From: JBHEBG01 sp046557915
GTDB lineage: Bacteria > Bacteroidota > Bacteroidia > Flavobacteriales > Flavobacteriaceae
Length of the DNA: 64,000 bases
Assembly: GCF_046557915.1 (NCBI RefSeq)
Contig: NZ_JBHEBG010000001.1
Location: 558,001-622,000, forward strand
Direction: 5' to 3'
Under the pieces are notes generated by a model. The model made no database searches and was not told the origin of the DNA. It saw only the letters and a program-made list of their open reading frames with translations. The position numbers and the translations under genes were made by a program. Shown in pieces: positions 53,687-63,365 of this stretch. The first letter of the stretch is position 1. Every line of letters starts with the position of its first letter.

Positions 53687-55597
53687 CTACTTATAACTTC
53701 GTACCGAGGGTTGTATATATTCAAATGCCAAAGCTTCCTTGTGCAACTTAAAATCTCCTGCATCATATTCCCATGCCGACACATAAGAATAGTCTTTATC
53801 TACCCTCACCGCTTCACCATCCTCTGTCTGGTACTCTTCCCTAAAATGTGCCCCGCAGGATTCATCGCGTTGTAATGCATCGGTGCACATGAGAATACCT
53901 AACTCAATAAAATCTGCTAAACGCAAGGCTTTTTCGAGTTCCGTATTAAGTTCTTTACTGTTTCCGGTAACTTTAACGTCGTTCCAGAAGGCATAACGGA
54001 CCTCTTTTATTTGATCAATGGCCTTTTGCAGGCCTTCTTTATTACGGCTCATGGCACATTCCTGCCACATGACCTTGCCCAATTCCCTGTGGAAGTGGTC
54101 TACGGTTTTGGTGCCGTTTATCGAAAGTACCCGGTCTATATGCGATTTGACTTCGTTTTCAGCTTCCTCAAATGCGGGATGTTCCGTAGTAGGATGGTCC
54201 TCCTTCAAAGCGTTTGCCAGATAATTATTGATGGTGTTGGGCAGTATAAAATAGCCGTCAACACTAGCCTGTAATAAAGAATTGGCACCTAGCCGATTGG
54301 CCCCATGATCCGAGAAATTGCATTCGCCCACGGCGTACAATCCGGGAATGGTAGTCATCAATTCATAATCTACCCACAATCCGCCCATCGAGAAATGTGC
54401 TGCAGGTGAAATTTGCATCGGCTCTTTGTAAGCATCAATACCCGTAATCTTTTTATACATGGTAAAGAGATTACCATAACGATCTTTTATGGTCTGAACA
54501 CCAAACTTCTCAATAGCGTGCCTAAAGTCGAGGTAAACCGCATTTTTCAATCTACCCACGCCATAGCCGGCATCTATCCGCTCCTTGGCCGCCCGCGATG
54601 CAATATCACGAGGGGCCAAATTCCCAAAGCTGGGATACCGTCGTTCCAAGTAATAGTCGCGTTCATCCTCTGGAATATCGTTTGCGTTTCTCATATCCCC
54701 TTGTTTTTTGGGCACCCATATCCGTCCATCGTTGCGCAAGGATTCCGACATCAAGGTTAACTTGGATTGTGCATCACTGGATTGTGGCAAGGCAGTAGGG
54801 TGGATTTGCGTAAAACTGGGTGCCGCAAAGAACGCTCCTTTTTTGTGAGCTTTCCATAGGGCACTACCGTTACAACCAATAGCCAAGGTAGACAGCCTAA
54901 ACACACGTGAATAACCACCGGTAGCAAGCACCACGGCATCCGCCGCATATCTTTTTAGTTCACCGGTGACCAAATCGCGAACGATTATTCCTTTTGCTTT
55001 ACTACCGATCACTACCAGATCCAACATTTCACTTCTCGGGAACATTTCCACTTTTTTGGCCCGCACCATTTTGTACAACTGGGAGTATGCTGCCATCAAC
55101 AACTGTTGCCCCGTTTGTCCCCGAGCGTAGAACGTGCGCTGTACCTGTACACCCCCAAAACTTCTATTGACCAGTGTGCCACCGTATTCCCTGGCAAAGG
55201 GAACCCCTTGCTGCACGTAATGATCTATAAGGGGTGCTGAAAGTTCTGCCAGTCTATAGGTATTGGCTTCACGTGATCTAAAGTCACCTCCTTTCAAGGT
55301 GTCATGGAACATCCGCCAGACACTGTCCCCATCATGTTGATAGTTTTTGGCCGCATTGATACCGCCTTGGGCGGCTACCGAATGTGCCCGGCGTGCCGAA
55401 TCCTGATAGCAAAAACATTTCACATCGTAACCCAATTCTGCCAATGTAGAAGCCGCTCCCGCTCCGGATAGTCCCGAGCCAACCACAATAACATTGAGTT
55501 TCTTTTTATTCGCCGGATTGATCAGCTGGGATTTTACCTGATAGTTCCGCCACTTGTCCTCGAGTCTTCCTGCTGGAATTTTTGCATCTAGTTTCAT
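53687..55597 (-). CDS. sdhA: succinate dehydrogenase/fumarate reductase flavoprotein subunit
   Basis: 636 residues. Dinucleotide-binding VVGSGLSGAGAASTLAELGY, the RRAHSVAAQGGINAAKNY stretch with the His that binds FAD covalently, the substrate-binding HPTALPQSS and the late GANRLGANSLLQA. All expected motifs are intact. The typical flavobacterial housekeeping subunit is, from memory, about 668 residues; this shorter sequence may be a second, dedicated enzyme. Gap to sdhC is 9 bp. Confidence 0.95.
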   Translation of the reverse strand: MKLDAKIPAGRLEDKWRNYQVKSQLINPANKKKLNVIVVGSGLSGAGAASTLAELGYDVKCFCYQDSARRAHSVAAQGGINAAKNYQHDGDSVWRMFHDTLKGGDFRSREANTYRLAELSAPLIDHYVQQGVPFAREYGGTLVNRSFGGVQVQRTFYARGQTGQQLLMAAYSQLYKMVRAKKVEMFPRSEMLDLVVIGSKAKGIIVRDLVTGELKRYAADAVVLATGGYSRVFRLSTLAIGCNGSALWKAHKKGAFFAAPSFTQIHPTALPQSSDAQSKLTLMSESLRNDGRIWVPKKQGDMRNANDIPEDERDYYLERRYPSFGNLAPRDIASRAAKERIDAGYGVGRLKNAVYLDFRHAIEKFGVQTIKDRYGNLFTMYKKITGIDAYKEPMQISPAAHFSMGGLWVDYELMTTIPGLYAVGECNFSDHGANRLGANSLLQASVDGYFILPNTINNYLANALKEDHPTTEHPAFEEAENEVKSHIDRVLSINGTKTVDHFHRELGKVMWQECAMSRNKEGLQKAIDQIKEVRYAFWNDVKVTGNSKELNTELEKALRLADFIELGILMCTDALQRDESCGAHFREEYQTEDGEAVRVDKDYSYVSAWEYDAGDFKLHKEALAFEYIQPSVRSYK

Positions 55598-55606
55598 CCT
55601 CCCGTG

Positions 55607-56275
55607 CTATTTGAAATAAACAATAACTGGTATAATTCCAAAACCTACCCCCATAACAATGGCATAGATCAATGCCACCTTGGCTATCACCCTAAGCCCT
55701 TTCTTATGATAGAACCCCAAGGTTTTAAAGGCACTTTTTAAGCCGTGGTGCAGGTGTAAAGCCAATGGAATTACCAATACCGTATAGAAAATTACATAGT
55801 AAATGTTGTGAAACAAGCTATTGGTAACTTCGTAAACATCTGTGTTTCCTGCAGCATCCAAGCCAACGGCTTCCCCCATTCCCAATTTGATCCGTGCCCA
55901 AAAATTTGCAAGGTGGACAACAATAAAGAGTAGAATCATCGTCCCGATAAGCCCCATATTCTGGGAAGTCCATGTGCTATTCTCTTTGAAACGGTTCAAA
56001 ACATACCTTTGAGGATTTGCCTTTCTGTTGCGCAACGTAACAAGCAACGCATAAATTACATGAAGTAAAATGGAGGCATAAAGTGCATAGGCCACCAATT
56101 TAATCAATGGACTCTCCCGTAAGGTAGTGGAGTACGAATTATATAATCCGCGAGCTGTTTCCTCCGGCAACAATAAAATAGAATTGGCCGACAAGTGCAC
56201 AATTAAGAATATGCAAAGGAAAAGCCCGGTACCAGCAATAATCGTCTTTCTAAAAAATAGTTGATTAAAGGCCAT
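55607..56275 (-). CDS. sdhC: succinate dehydrogenase/fumarate reductase cytochrome b subunit (type B)
   Basis: 222 residues with five hydrophobic helices (for example TGLFLCIFLIVHLSANSILL, VIYALLVTLR, MILLFIVVHLANFWARI). Several His in helices (VHLSAN, LLHVIYA, VVHLANF, LHLHHGLKS) are candidate heme ligands for a single-subunit di-heme type B anchor. It exchanges electrons with menaquinone. The order C-A-B is the standard one in Bacteroidota and Epsilonproteobacteria. Confidence 0.93.
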   Translation of the reverse strand: MAFNQLFFRKTIIAGTGLFLCIFLIVHLSANSILLLPEETARGLYNSYSTTLRESPLIKLVAYALYASILLHVIYALLVTLRNRKANPQRYVLNRFKENSTWTSQNMGLIGTMILLFIVVHLANFWARIKLGMGEAVGLDAAGNTDVYEVTNSLFHNIYYVIFYTVLVIPLALHLHHGLKSAFKTLGFYHKKGLRVIAKVALIYAIVMGVGFGIIPVIVYFK

Positions 56276-56290
56276 GATCAGCTTTTAAAA

Positions 56291-57370
56291 TTAATAGGTA
56301 TCGAAAAGTTCCTGCATTTCGGTCATTTTTTTTCCTTTAGATAGGGCAAGCATCAGTAAAATCCGCGCTTTTGCCGGGTTTAGGTCCCCAGAAACAACGG
56401 TGTGATAGTCAGCATCCTTAAACTCGTTATCGCGCAATACCCATCCTGTAGCTACCCTTGTACTTCGTACTACCATAACACCATGGTCTTCGTAGGCTTT
56501 CTTGGCCGCTTTTAAAGTGGCATCCGTCATGTTCCCGTTCCCAACACCCGCAATAACGATACCTTTGGCACCGGCCTTTACGTGCATATCTATTAAATCT
56601 GGCGACATATCGGCATAGGCGTAGATAATATCCACACGGGGCAATTCTGTAACTCCTGCTACTGAAAATTCACTCGTTTTACCAAATTTTGTATTCGGTT
56701 CCCTAAAAAAGCCCAGCCTGCCATAAAAGACACCGCCCAGCATACCCTTTATCGGGGAAGCGAAACTATTCACATTGGTGGTGTTCATCTTGCTTACGTC
56801 ACGGGCATTGTGTATCTGGTCGTTAAGGGACACCATGACCCCCTTGCCTTTTGAGTCCGTATTTGCGGCTATAGCTACCGCATTGTATAGATTAAGAGGC
56901 CCTTCTGCGCTAATGGAAGTGGAAGAACGCATGGAACCCGTCGTAACCACTGGTTTATCGCTTTTTATTACCAAACTTAAAAAATAGGCGGTCTCTTCCT
57001 GTGTATCCGTACCGTGGGTTACAACAATACCATCAACATCGTCTGAGGCCAACAACTCGTTAATTCTATTGGCTAATTTTAACCAAATTTCAACCGACAT
57101 GTCTTGAGAGCCCACATTGGAAACCTGTTCCCCGGAGACATCCGCAATTTTTTTAATTCCCGGTACCGCATTGATCATGGTCTGAATGCCAATTTGCCCT
57201 GCGGAATAGCTTCCTGAAGTTGCCGATGAAGCAGACCCTGCTATGGTTCCGCCTGTTGCCAGGATTTTAATGTTGGGGAGTTCGGTATCCGTGTCTTGTG
57301 CAAACCCCATGCCAGGGAGCAAGGCTACCCCCAAGAGCAATACCGTCATTTTTATTTTTGACCTTTTCAT
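56291..57370 (-). CDS. periplasmic type II L-asparaginase
   Basis: 359 residues. Signal peptide 1-25 (LLLGVALLPGMGFAQ), then the first nucleophile site ILATGGTIAGSA (Thr42) and the second VVTHGTDTQEETAYFL (Thr121, Asp122), plus VTTGSMRSSTSISAEGPLN. It should hydrolyse asparagine to aspartate and ammonia in the periplasm. Placed between aspA (102-bp gap) and sdhC (15 bp), it supplies aspartate for uptake by the Dcu carrier of the same operon. Confidence 0.94.
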   Translation of the reverse strand: MKRSKIKMTVLLLGVALLPGMGFAQDTDTELPNIKILATGGTIAGSASSATSGSYSAGQIGIQTMINAVPGIKKIADVSGEQVSNVGSQDMSVEIWLKLANRINELLASDDVDGIVVTHGTDTQEETAYFLSLVIKSDKPVVTTGSMRSSTSISAEGPLNLYNAVAIAANTDSKGKGVMVSLNDQIHNARDVSKMNTTNVNSFASPIKGMLGGVFYGRLGFFREPNTKFGKTSEFSVAGVTELPRVDIIYAYADMSPDLIDMHVKAGAKGIVIAGVGNGNMTDATLKAAKKAYEDHGVMVVRSTRVATGWVLRDNEFKDADYHTVVSGDLNPAKARILLMLALSKGKKMTEMQELFDTY

Positions 57371-57472
57371 CTGTTTTTCCTTTTTATTTCTTTCCTGTCC
57401 TAGATAATTTATGGATAATACCTCAACGATCCGCGGTTAAATTATTCAGCAGATCGCAAAGGATACCATGGG

Positions 57473-58891
57473 TTATTTATGTAGTGCCGCAGTGTATTTA
57501 GGGTGCATTAGGTTCTCAACACTCAAAATTTTGTCCAGTTCCTCCGCGGTAAGCAATTCCTTTTCGAGTACCAGCTCACGGATGCTTTTACCCGTTTCCA
57601 CAGCTTCTTTTCCCAAAACGTCTCCCATATGGTGGCCTATGTACGGGTTTAAAAAGGTAATGATCCCTACGGAGTTGAATACCATTTGTTTGGTATGTTC
57701 CTCATTTGCCGTAATGCCGTCAATACATTTTTCGGCTAGCGTGGTGCAGGCATTCGATAATAATTCTACAGATTCGAACATGCATTGCGCTATTACGGGT
57801 TCCATTACATTGAGCTGAAGTTGTCCTGCTTCGGCAGCAAAGGATATGGTAACATCATTGCCAATAATTTTGAAACACACCTGATTGACGACTTCTGGAA
57901 TTACCGGATTAACCTTGGCGGGCATTATGGAGGACCCTGCCTGCATTTCGGGTAGGTTGATCTCGTTAAGGCCGCAACGTGGTCCGGAAGAAAGCAATCT
58001 TAGGTCGTTACATGTTTTTGAAAGTTTTACCGCCGTTCTTTTAAGGGCGCCGGAAATCATCACGTAAGCCCCGCAATCCGAAGTGGCCTCTATAAGGTTC
58101 TCGGCCTTTACAAAACTGGCTTTCGTATACTGCTGTAGATAACCAATGGAAAGTTCCGTAAACCCATCGGGCGCATTTACCCCTGTACCAATGGCGGTGG
58201 CCCCTAAATTAACTTCCAATATAAGATCGCGACAGTGTTTTAAATTTTTGGTCTCTTCTTTTAGGTTGGTGGACCACGCTCCAAATTCGTCGCCTAAGGA
58301 CATGGGGACCGCATCTTGTAGCTGTGTCCTACCCATTTTGAGCACCTTTTTAAATTCGGCCGCTTTTTTATCGAGACTTGTGGTAAGGATATTGATTCGC
58401 TCAAGAAGGTGATTCATATAATAATACACTGCTACTCTAAAACCTGTGGGGTAGGCATCATTGGTAGATTGCGACTTGTTTACGTGGTCGTTGGGGTGTA
58501 ATATCTCATAGCTTCCCTTTTCATGACCATTCAGTTCCAGGCCAACATTGGCAATTACCTCATTGGCGTTCATATTCACCGAGGTACCGGCACCTCCCTG
58601 AAATACATCCGACGGAAAAAACAATGCATATTTTTTCAGGTTATCGAGTATATGATCACAGGCCTGTAATATCATGTCGGCCTTATCCGCAGGGATGGTC
58701 CCAATCTCTTTATTGGCCGCCGCACAAGCTTTTTTGGTTAATACCAATCCTTTTACAAAAATGGGAAAGTCGCCGATTTTTGCATTTGAAATTCGAAAAT
58801 TATTAACGGCCCTTTGGGTATGGACCCCATAATATAGTTCGTTGTAAATCTCTAGATCTCCCAGTAGATCGGTTTCTGTTCTTGTTTTCAT
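57473..58891 (-). CDS. aspA: aspartate ammonia-lyase
   Basis: 472 residues. Fumarase/aspartase superfamily with the signature GSSIMPAKVNPVIPE, the GGAGTSVNMNANEVIAN and HVNKSQSTNDAYPTGFR regions, and a length and N-terminus (TETDLLGDLEIYNELYYGVH) matching aspartases rather than class II fumarases. It deaminates aspartate to fumarate and ammonia in the cytoplasm. It follows the Dcu gene by 23 bp. Confidence 0.94.
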   Translation of the reverse strand: MKTRTETDLLGDLEIYNELYYGVHTQRAVNNFRISNAKIGDFPIFVKGLVLTKKACAAANKEIGTIPADKADMILQACDHILDNLKKYALFFPSDVFQGGAGTSVNMNANEVIANVGLELNGHEKGSYEILHPNDHVNKSQSTNDAYPTGFRVAVYYYMNHLLERINILTTSLDKKAAEFKKVLKMGRTQLQDAVPMSLGDEFGAWSTNLKEETKNLKHCRDLILEVNLGATAIGTGVNAPDGFTELSIGYLQQYTKASFVKAENLIEATSDCGAYVMISGALKRTAVKLSKTCNDLRLLSSGPRCGLNEINLPEMQAGSSIMPAKVNPVIPEVVNQVCFKIIGNDVTISFAAEAGQLQLNVMEPVIAQCMFESVELLSNACTTLAEKCIDGITANEEHTKQMVFNSVGIITFLNPYIGHHMGDVLGKEAVETGKSIRELVLEKELLTAEELDKILSVENLMHPKYTAALHK

Positions 58892-58914
58892 ATCCAGTGT
58901 TTTTATTTTTTAAA

Positions 58915-60216
58915 TTATAGTATCAGGCCTCCGATCAGAAATCCAAATATCACGCTTGCCGCAATGGTTACCGTTCCTGGTATGATGAAGGAGTGGTTAA
59001 ATACGTATTTTCCTATTTTGGTAGTACCCGTATCATCCATTTCCACGGCTGCCAATAGGGTGGGATAGGTAGGCAACACAAATAGGGCACTAACCGCTGC
59101 AAATGATGCTATGGCGGCTACGGGACTTACCCCTAGGGCAAGGGCCGCAGGCATTAATGCCATGGTCGTTGCAGCTTGGGAGTATAAGAGCATACTGGCA
59201 AAGAATAAAACGACTGCCAACAACCAGGAGTATTGGTTTAAGATTCCTCCGGCAGCTTCTTTGATTTCTTCAATATGGTTACTGACAAAAGTATCTCCCA
59301 ACCATGCTACGCCGAGTACACATATGGCAGCGCTCATACCGGATTTAAAGGTAGACATAGCCGGTACTTCGCTTAATTTAACCTTGCAGACCAAGGCAAT
59401 TGCCATTGCGGCCAGCAACATTACGGCCATTATGGCTTCATTACGGCCAATTGCGGGGTTTTCTATCAACCCTACTTTTTTGGAGATCAAACTTGCGTAG
59501 GTAACTACGAGAACTATGGCCGCTAAGAAGATACCTACAGACCACTTGGCACTTTTGGCGTCTTCATGATGTTCCTCGCTTTTAAGTTTTACTAGACCTG
59601 CAGCAAGCCTTTTTTGATAAATGGGATCTTCGTCTAGTGGTTTCCCCAATCTGTTGGCTACAATGGCACCTACCATACATGCCAAGATCGTGGAGGGAAT
59701 GGCTATGGCAAGCAATTGCAAATAGGAAACGCCCAAAGGTTCCAAAAAACTTGCAAAAATGACCACAGCAGCGGAAATAGGAGAAGCCGTTATGGCAATT
59801 TGAGAAGCCACGACCGAAATACTCAATGGTTTGGAAGGTCTTACATTCCCTTCTTTGGCAACTTCCGTGATTACCGGAAGTGCTGCATAAGCGGTATGCC
59901 CTGTTCCGGCCAATAAGGTCATCCAATAAGTTACCGTAGGTGCCAAAAAGGTCACCCGTTTTGGGTTTTTACGAAGAATCCGTTCCGAGAGGTGAACCAG
60001 ATAATCCAATCCGCCGGCGCTTTGCATGGCCGCGATGGCAGAAATGACGGCCATAATGATAAGGATTACATCTACAGGCACGGAGCCTGCCTTTAAACCA
60101 AAAATCAAGGTAAGCACAACTACGCCGGCACCACCGGCATACCCTATGCCAATACCTCCCATTTTGGAGCCCAAAAAAATAAAAAAGAGAACAACAAGTA
60201 ATTCAATCCAGATCAT
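58915..60216 (-). CDS. anaerobic C4-dicarboxylate transporter, DcuA/DcuB family
   Basis: 433 residues, about ten hydrophobic helices. Family stretches: GGIGIGYAGGAGVVVLTLIF, MQSAGGLDYLV, TYWMTLLAGTGHTAYAALPV and FVLPTYPTLLAAVEMDDTGT. Dcu carriers exchange aspartate, fumarate or malate for succinate. First gene of the operon dcu-aspA-asparaginase-sdhCAB-porin, so aspartate/succinate antiport is the likely job. The 205 bp upstream should hold the operon promoter, but I could not place a clear TAnnTTTG element. Confidence 0.93.
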   Translation of the reverse strand: MIWIELLVVLFFIFLGSKMGGIGIGYAGGAGVVVLTLIFGLKAGSVPVDVILIIMAVISAIAAMQSAGGLDYLVHLSERILRKNPKRVTFLAPTVTYWMTLLAGTGHTAYAALPVITEVAKEGNVRPSKPLSISVVASQIAITASPISAAVVIFASFLEPLGVSYLQLLAIAIPSTILACMVGAIVANRLGKPLDEDPIYQKRLAAGLVKLKSEEHHEDAKSAKWSVGIFLAAIVLVVTYASLISKKVGLIENPAIGRNEAIMAVMLLAAMAIALVCKVKLSEVPAMSTFKSGMSAAICVLGVAWLGDTFVSNHIEEIKEAAGGILNQYSWLLAVVLFFASMLLYSQAATTMALMPAALALGVSPVAAIASFAAVSALFVLPTYPTLLAAVEMDDTGTTKIGKYVFNHSFIIPGTVTIAASVIFGFLIGGLIL

Positions 60217-60421
60217 AATTTAATGGTTTTTAGTTGATGTCTTATATGATAGTGCGTTTAAAAAAATTGAACATCAAAGTATCAATTATTTCGATATTTT
60301 TTGATTACGTATTAATATAAATTCAAAATTTTACATCTTTTCGGATGTTCATGGTTCCTAATGGCATCGGGAGCAGGACACGGACCAACCAATCTTCTAA
60401 ATTTGGGCCTATCACCATAAC

Positions 60422-61069
60422 TTATTGTGCCTTTAGGATGCCGTCGGCGATAAGCTGGTTTACCATTCGCTTAGTAAAACCTTTGGAAGCCGACTCCATT
60501 GAAGAAGGATCAACAAGAGAAGATTGACCGGTCCATACCATGGTTTCCTTTCCTTCGAAGAGTTCCCCTTTTAGATTGTATAAAACAGCTTCAATAAGAT
60601 AAGATTTGGTCTTCGAATAATATCCCGGGGTTTCATAAGCAGCATAACGTCTTACAAGGTATTTTCCAACCCGGTAATAGGAGGGAATGTACCGTGTTTC
60701 TCCAGGCTGGTATCTATCCCTTTCATCGGAGTCCACCAAGGCCATGGTAATGACCCCATCTAAATTATTATCCTTGATGATTTTGATGTAATCCGCAGCC
60801 GTACGAATTTCCGTTGTTCCTCCTGGAGGGAACAGGACGATTCCTGCTACGGCATTAATCCCTTGGTCCCTTAGCAGGGAAACGGCGTCCTTTTCAAAGG
60901 TATTACGTGCGGCCAAGTTTTTCCCAATGCCAACAACGGCTATTTTGGAATAATCGCGCTTGGTATAATCCTTTTTGGTCCAGGTGGAACTCATTTTAGC
61001 GGGTGCACATCCTATCAAAATAAACAGGAAACACAGACCATAAAAAATCACTGGCAGGGTTTTCTTCAT
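60422..61069 (-). CDS. hypothetical lipoprotein (DUF4136-like by overall appearance)
   Basis: 215 residues with lipoprotein signal FYGLCFLFILIGC followed by APAKMSSTW. The pattern YSKIAVVGIGKNLAARNTFE followed by a segment on a possibly multi-copy envelope role (DGVITMALVDSDERDRYQPG) resembles small envelope lipoproteins of the DUF4136 kind, but the match is loose. It lies 80 bp after the DUF3313-like gene on the same strand. Function unknown. Confidence 0.65.
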   Translation of the reverse strand: MKKTLPVIFYGLCFLFILIGCAPAKMSSTWTKKDYTKRDYSKIAVVGIGKNLAARNTFEKDAVSLLRDQGINAVAGIVLFPPGGTTEIRTAADYIKIIKDNNLDGVITMALVDSDERDRYQPGETRYIPSYYRVGKYLVRRYAAYETPGYYSKTKSYLIEAVLYNLKGELFEGKETMVWTGQSSLVDPSSMESASKGFTKRMVNQLIADGILKAQ

Positions 61070-61149
61070 AATGGCCGACTTTTATCTTACTTTAAACAAA
61101 TTGGCAGAAATGACTCATGGTAGCGTTGGCTTGGAAGGTTGACCAAGCT

Positions 61150-61791
61150 TTACTCACCATGCGCCTTGTCTACCGACTCTGCAATGCCTTTCGCCCATTG
61201 GTCAAGTGCCGATTCAACGTCGGCCCAGGTAGACCAAGGGGAGTCATTTGCCACACGACTACCTTTAGATCTGCTTACTACAACGGCATCTATACGATTG
61301 GAGATAGACTCCCTAAAGGTTCCCTCCACCGTAACACCACCTACACTTAATGCCACTGGTATTAAAACGCTTGTAACGTTTGCTGCGGCATTGGGTACTT
61401 TGATACCTGACAAAACAAAGGACATACGTAGGGTGTTTTCTGCCGGGGTACTGGTAATAGTATAACCGCTCCCTTCCAATTTCTTGGTCAAACTTTCAGT
61501 GAAGTAGTTTTGGATGCGTGTCAAATCCTCAGTTTTTAATTTTTTAATACTAGCATCTCTGGGGTCCAGAATTACAGGGTCAATGATAAATGCATTATAC
61601 GCGCTTAAAGAGGGCGCATCTGGGCGGATATATAAGAGTGTGGGTGCCTGACTTTTATCTTCCACAAGCCCTGACAGATCAGAGGTGGCTGTATAATTTT
61701 TAACGGCTTTGCCGGATGAACCACATGAACTCATTGCAAGTGCAACAGCTACTCCTAAAATAAATGTATTAAGGGTTTTCTTTTTAAGCAT
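61150..61791 (-). CDS. DUF3313-like lipoprotein
   Basis: 213 residues with lipoprotein signal LGVAVALAMSSC. The stretches LLYIRPDAPSLSAYNAFIID, LTRIQNYFTESLTKKLEGSG and VALSVGGVTVEGTFRES fit DUF3313, a family of outer-membrane lipoproteins of unknown function. Probably co-transcribed with the lipoprotein gene that follows. Its start ATG at 61791 lies at the edge of a 307-bp divergent intergenic region. Confidence 0.7.
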   Translation of the reverse strand: MLKKKTLNTFILGVAVALAMSSCGSSGKAVKNYTATSDLSGLVEDKSQAPTLLYIRPDAPSLSAYNAFIIDPVILDPRDASIKKLKTEDLTRIQNYFTESLTKKLEGSGYTITSTPAENTLRMSFVLSGIKVPNAAANVTSVLIPVALSVGGVTVEGTFRESISNRIDAVVVSRSKGSRVANDSPWSTWADVESALDQWAKGIAESVDKAHGE

Positions 61792-62098
61792 CTTATTCTT
61801 TTTTTAGTTAGTTATGTTTTGATAAAAATCTATCGATCCAACCAGAATTTGAAGCATGAAATCCTAGATCCAAATTCGATTGCAATGTAAATGACAAAAT
61901 AAAGGTGTGTATTATTGACGATGCCCATACCGGAGCAGTCCCCATTTGCTATACATAATTTATGAATATACAATTTCTTTTGCTTTTAAAAAAGATATCA
62001 TTGTAGCCAAAATACATGGCATTATAAAAAGTAATTTTAATTGAAATATATTTTTATATCTTCATCTTACTTAACGCGTTAATAAACACTGAATTCCC
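61792..62098. promoter_or_regulatory. 307-bp divergent intergenic region
   Basis: Strongly AT-rich, lying between the minus-strand DUF3313-like gene and the plus-strand cyclase gene, so it must hold both promoters. No palindromic operator, hairpin or small gene was recognised, and no exact TAnnTTTG element was found in either orientation. Confidence 0.3.
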
Positions 62099-63154
62099 TT
62101 GGCCAGAATTAAAGAGTTGAACACCATTAAATCCTACCTGATAGGTTGGCTTATCGGGAGCATCATTTGGCGGATACTTAGGGATACAGATTTAACCCAA
62201 GAACCCTTATCCCAACAATTTACCTTAAGTAACATCACTGTATTTGTATTGCTTTGGTTGATAATGGGGGTGCTCTTTGGGTTGATGCATATTGCTATTG
62301 CCAAATTTGTAATTGGCAGAATTAAGTATTATCAATTATTACTTTTCACAGTGCTCATACAGTTGGTCCTTTTTATAGGTATCATCGTGGCGTTGATTAA
62401 TTTCCTAGAGGTTCTTTTAGATGTTGAGCTTCCGGATTCTACTCTGGGATTATTGAATAATTTATCAGTACTCGTAGCATGTATCTATATTTTAATTATA
62501 AATTTTTGCATTGGCTTTGTAATGTACGTTAGTGCTATAGTTGGAAAAGAAAATCTTAAAAAAATACTGTCGGGAAAATTTTATACCCCTTTGGTAACGG
62601 AAAAGGTTTTTATGTTTATAGACCTTAAGGGGTCAACGCAATTGGCTGAAAAATTAGGGCATATAGCCTACAGTAAGCTAATTCAGGATTGCTTTCGCGA
62701 TCTGGTAGTAGTACACGACTATAAAGCGGAGATTTATCAATATGTGGGTGACGAGGCCGTACTTACATGGGATGTGGACAAGGCGGTACAATTGAATAAC
62801 GGAATAAAGGCCTTTTTTGCTTTTCAAAAAAGATTGAATGATAGATCCGAACATTATCTGTCCGCCTACGGTGCGGTTCCGGATTTTAAGGCGGGGATGC
62901 ACGGGGGAATTATATCCATGACTGAGGTGGGGGAGTTAAAACGGGATATTGCCTATCATGGAGACACTATAAATACTGCCGCTAGACTTCAAGGTGAATG
63001 TAATAGGTTGAATGTAAAACTGTTGATTTCCGAAAAACTATTAAACGATTTGGATTTAAATACCGCATTTAGATCCACACTTATGGGTAAGATGCAATTA
63101 AGGGGTAAAAACGCTCCCATTAATGTGTATTCATTGGAAGAGGTTGATAGCTAA
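62099..63154 (+). CDS. membrane-bound class III adenylate/guanylate cyclase (paralogue 2)
   Basis: 351 residues. Same layout as the gene at 49190-50239: four hydrophobic segments (about 13-155), then the cyclase domain with FMFIDLKGST, YQYVGDEAVLTW and the motif RDIAYHGDTINTAARLQ. The start is a TTG at 62099. The next in-frame Met is beyond the first membrane segment, and the paralogue aligns from this point (LKSYLIGWFI against IKSYLIGWLI), so TTG is probably the true start. Single gene; product specificity unknown. Confidence 0.87.
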   Translation: MARIKELNTIKSYLIGWLIGSIIWRILRDTDLTQEPLSQQFTLSNITVFVLLWLIMGVLFGLMHIAIAKFVIGRIKYYQLLLFTVLIQLVLFIGIIVALINFLEVLLDVELPDSTLGLLNNLSVLVACIYILIINFCIGFVMYVSAIVGKENLKKILSGKFYTPLVTEKVFMFIDLKGSTQLAEKLGHIAYSKLIQDCFRDLVVVHDYKAEIYQYVGDEAVLTWDVDKAVQLNNGIKAFFAFQKRLNDRSEHYLSAYGAVPDFKAGMHGGIISMTEVGELKRDIAYHGDTINTAARLQGECNRLNVKLLISEKLLNDLDLNTAFRSTLMGKMQLRGKNAPINVYSLEEVDS

Positions 63155-63365
63155 TTGTGTTTTACAATTGCATGGCAGCCACATAGATTTAGAAGATGGT
63201 GGAAGGAGAGATTACCTTGGCCAGTAATAAATATTGGTGTTGCTGAAAATGATTGGCACAAATAGATGATGAACAAAATGGATTTTATTATTGTCGAATA
63301 ATGGCTTTAACTCCATAATTGAAAGTTTATACCGCAGTCCTTAGCTTGTGCTATTTTATTTTTGA

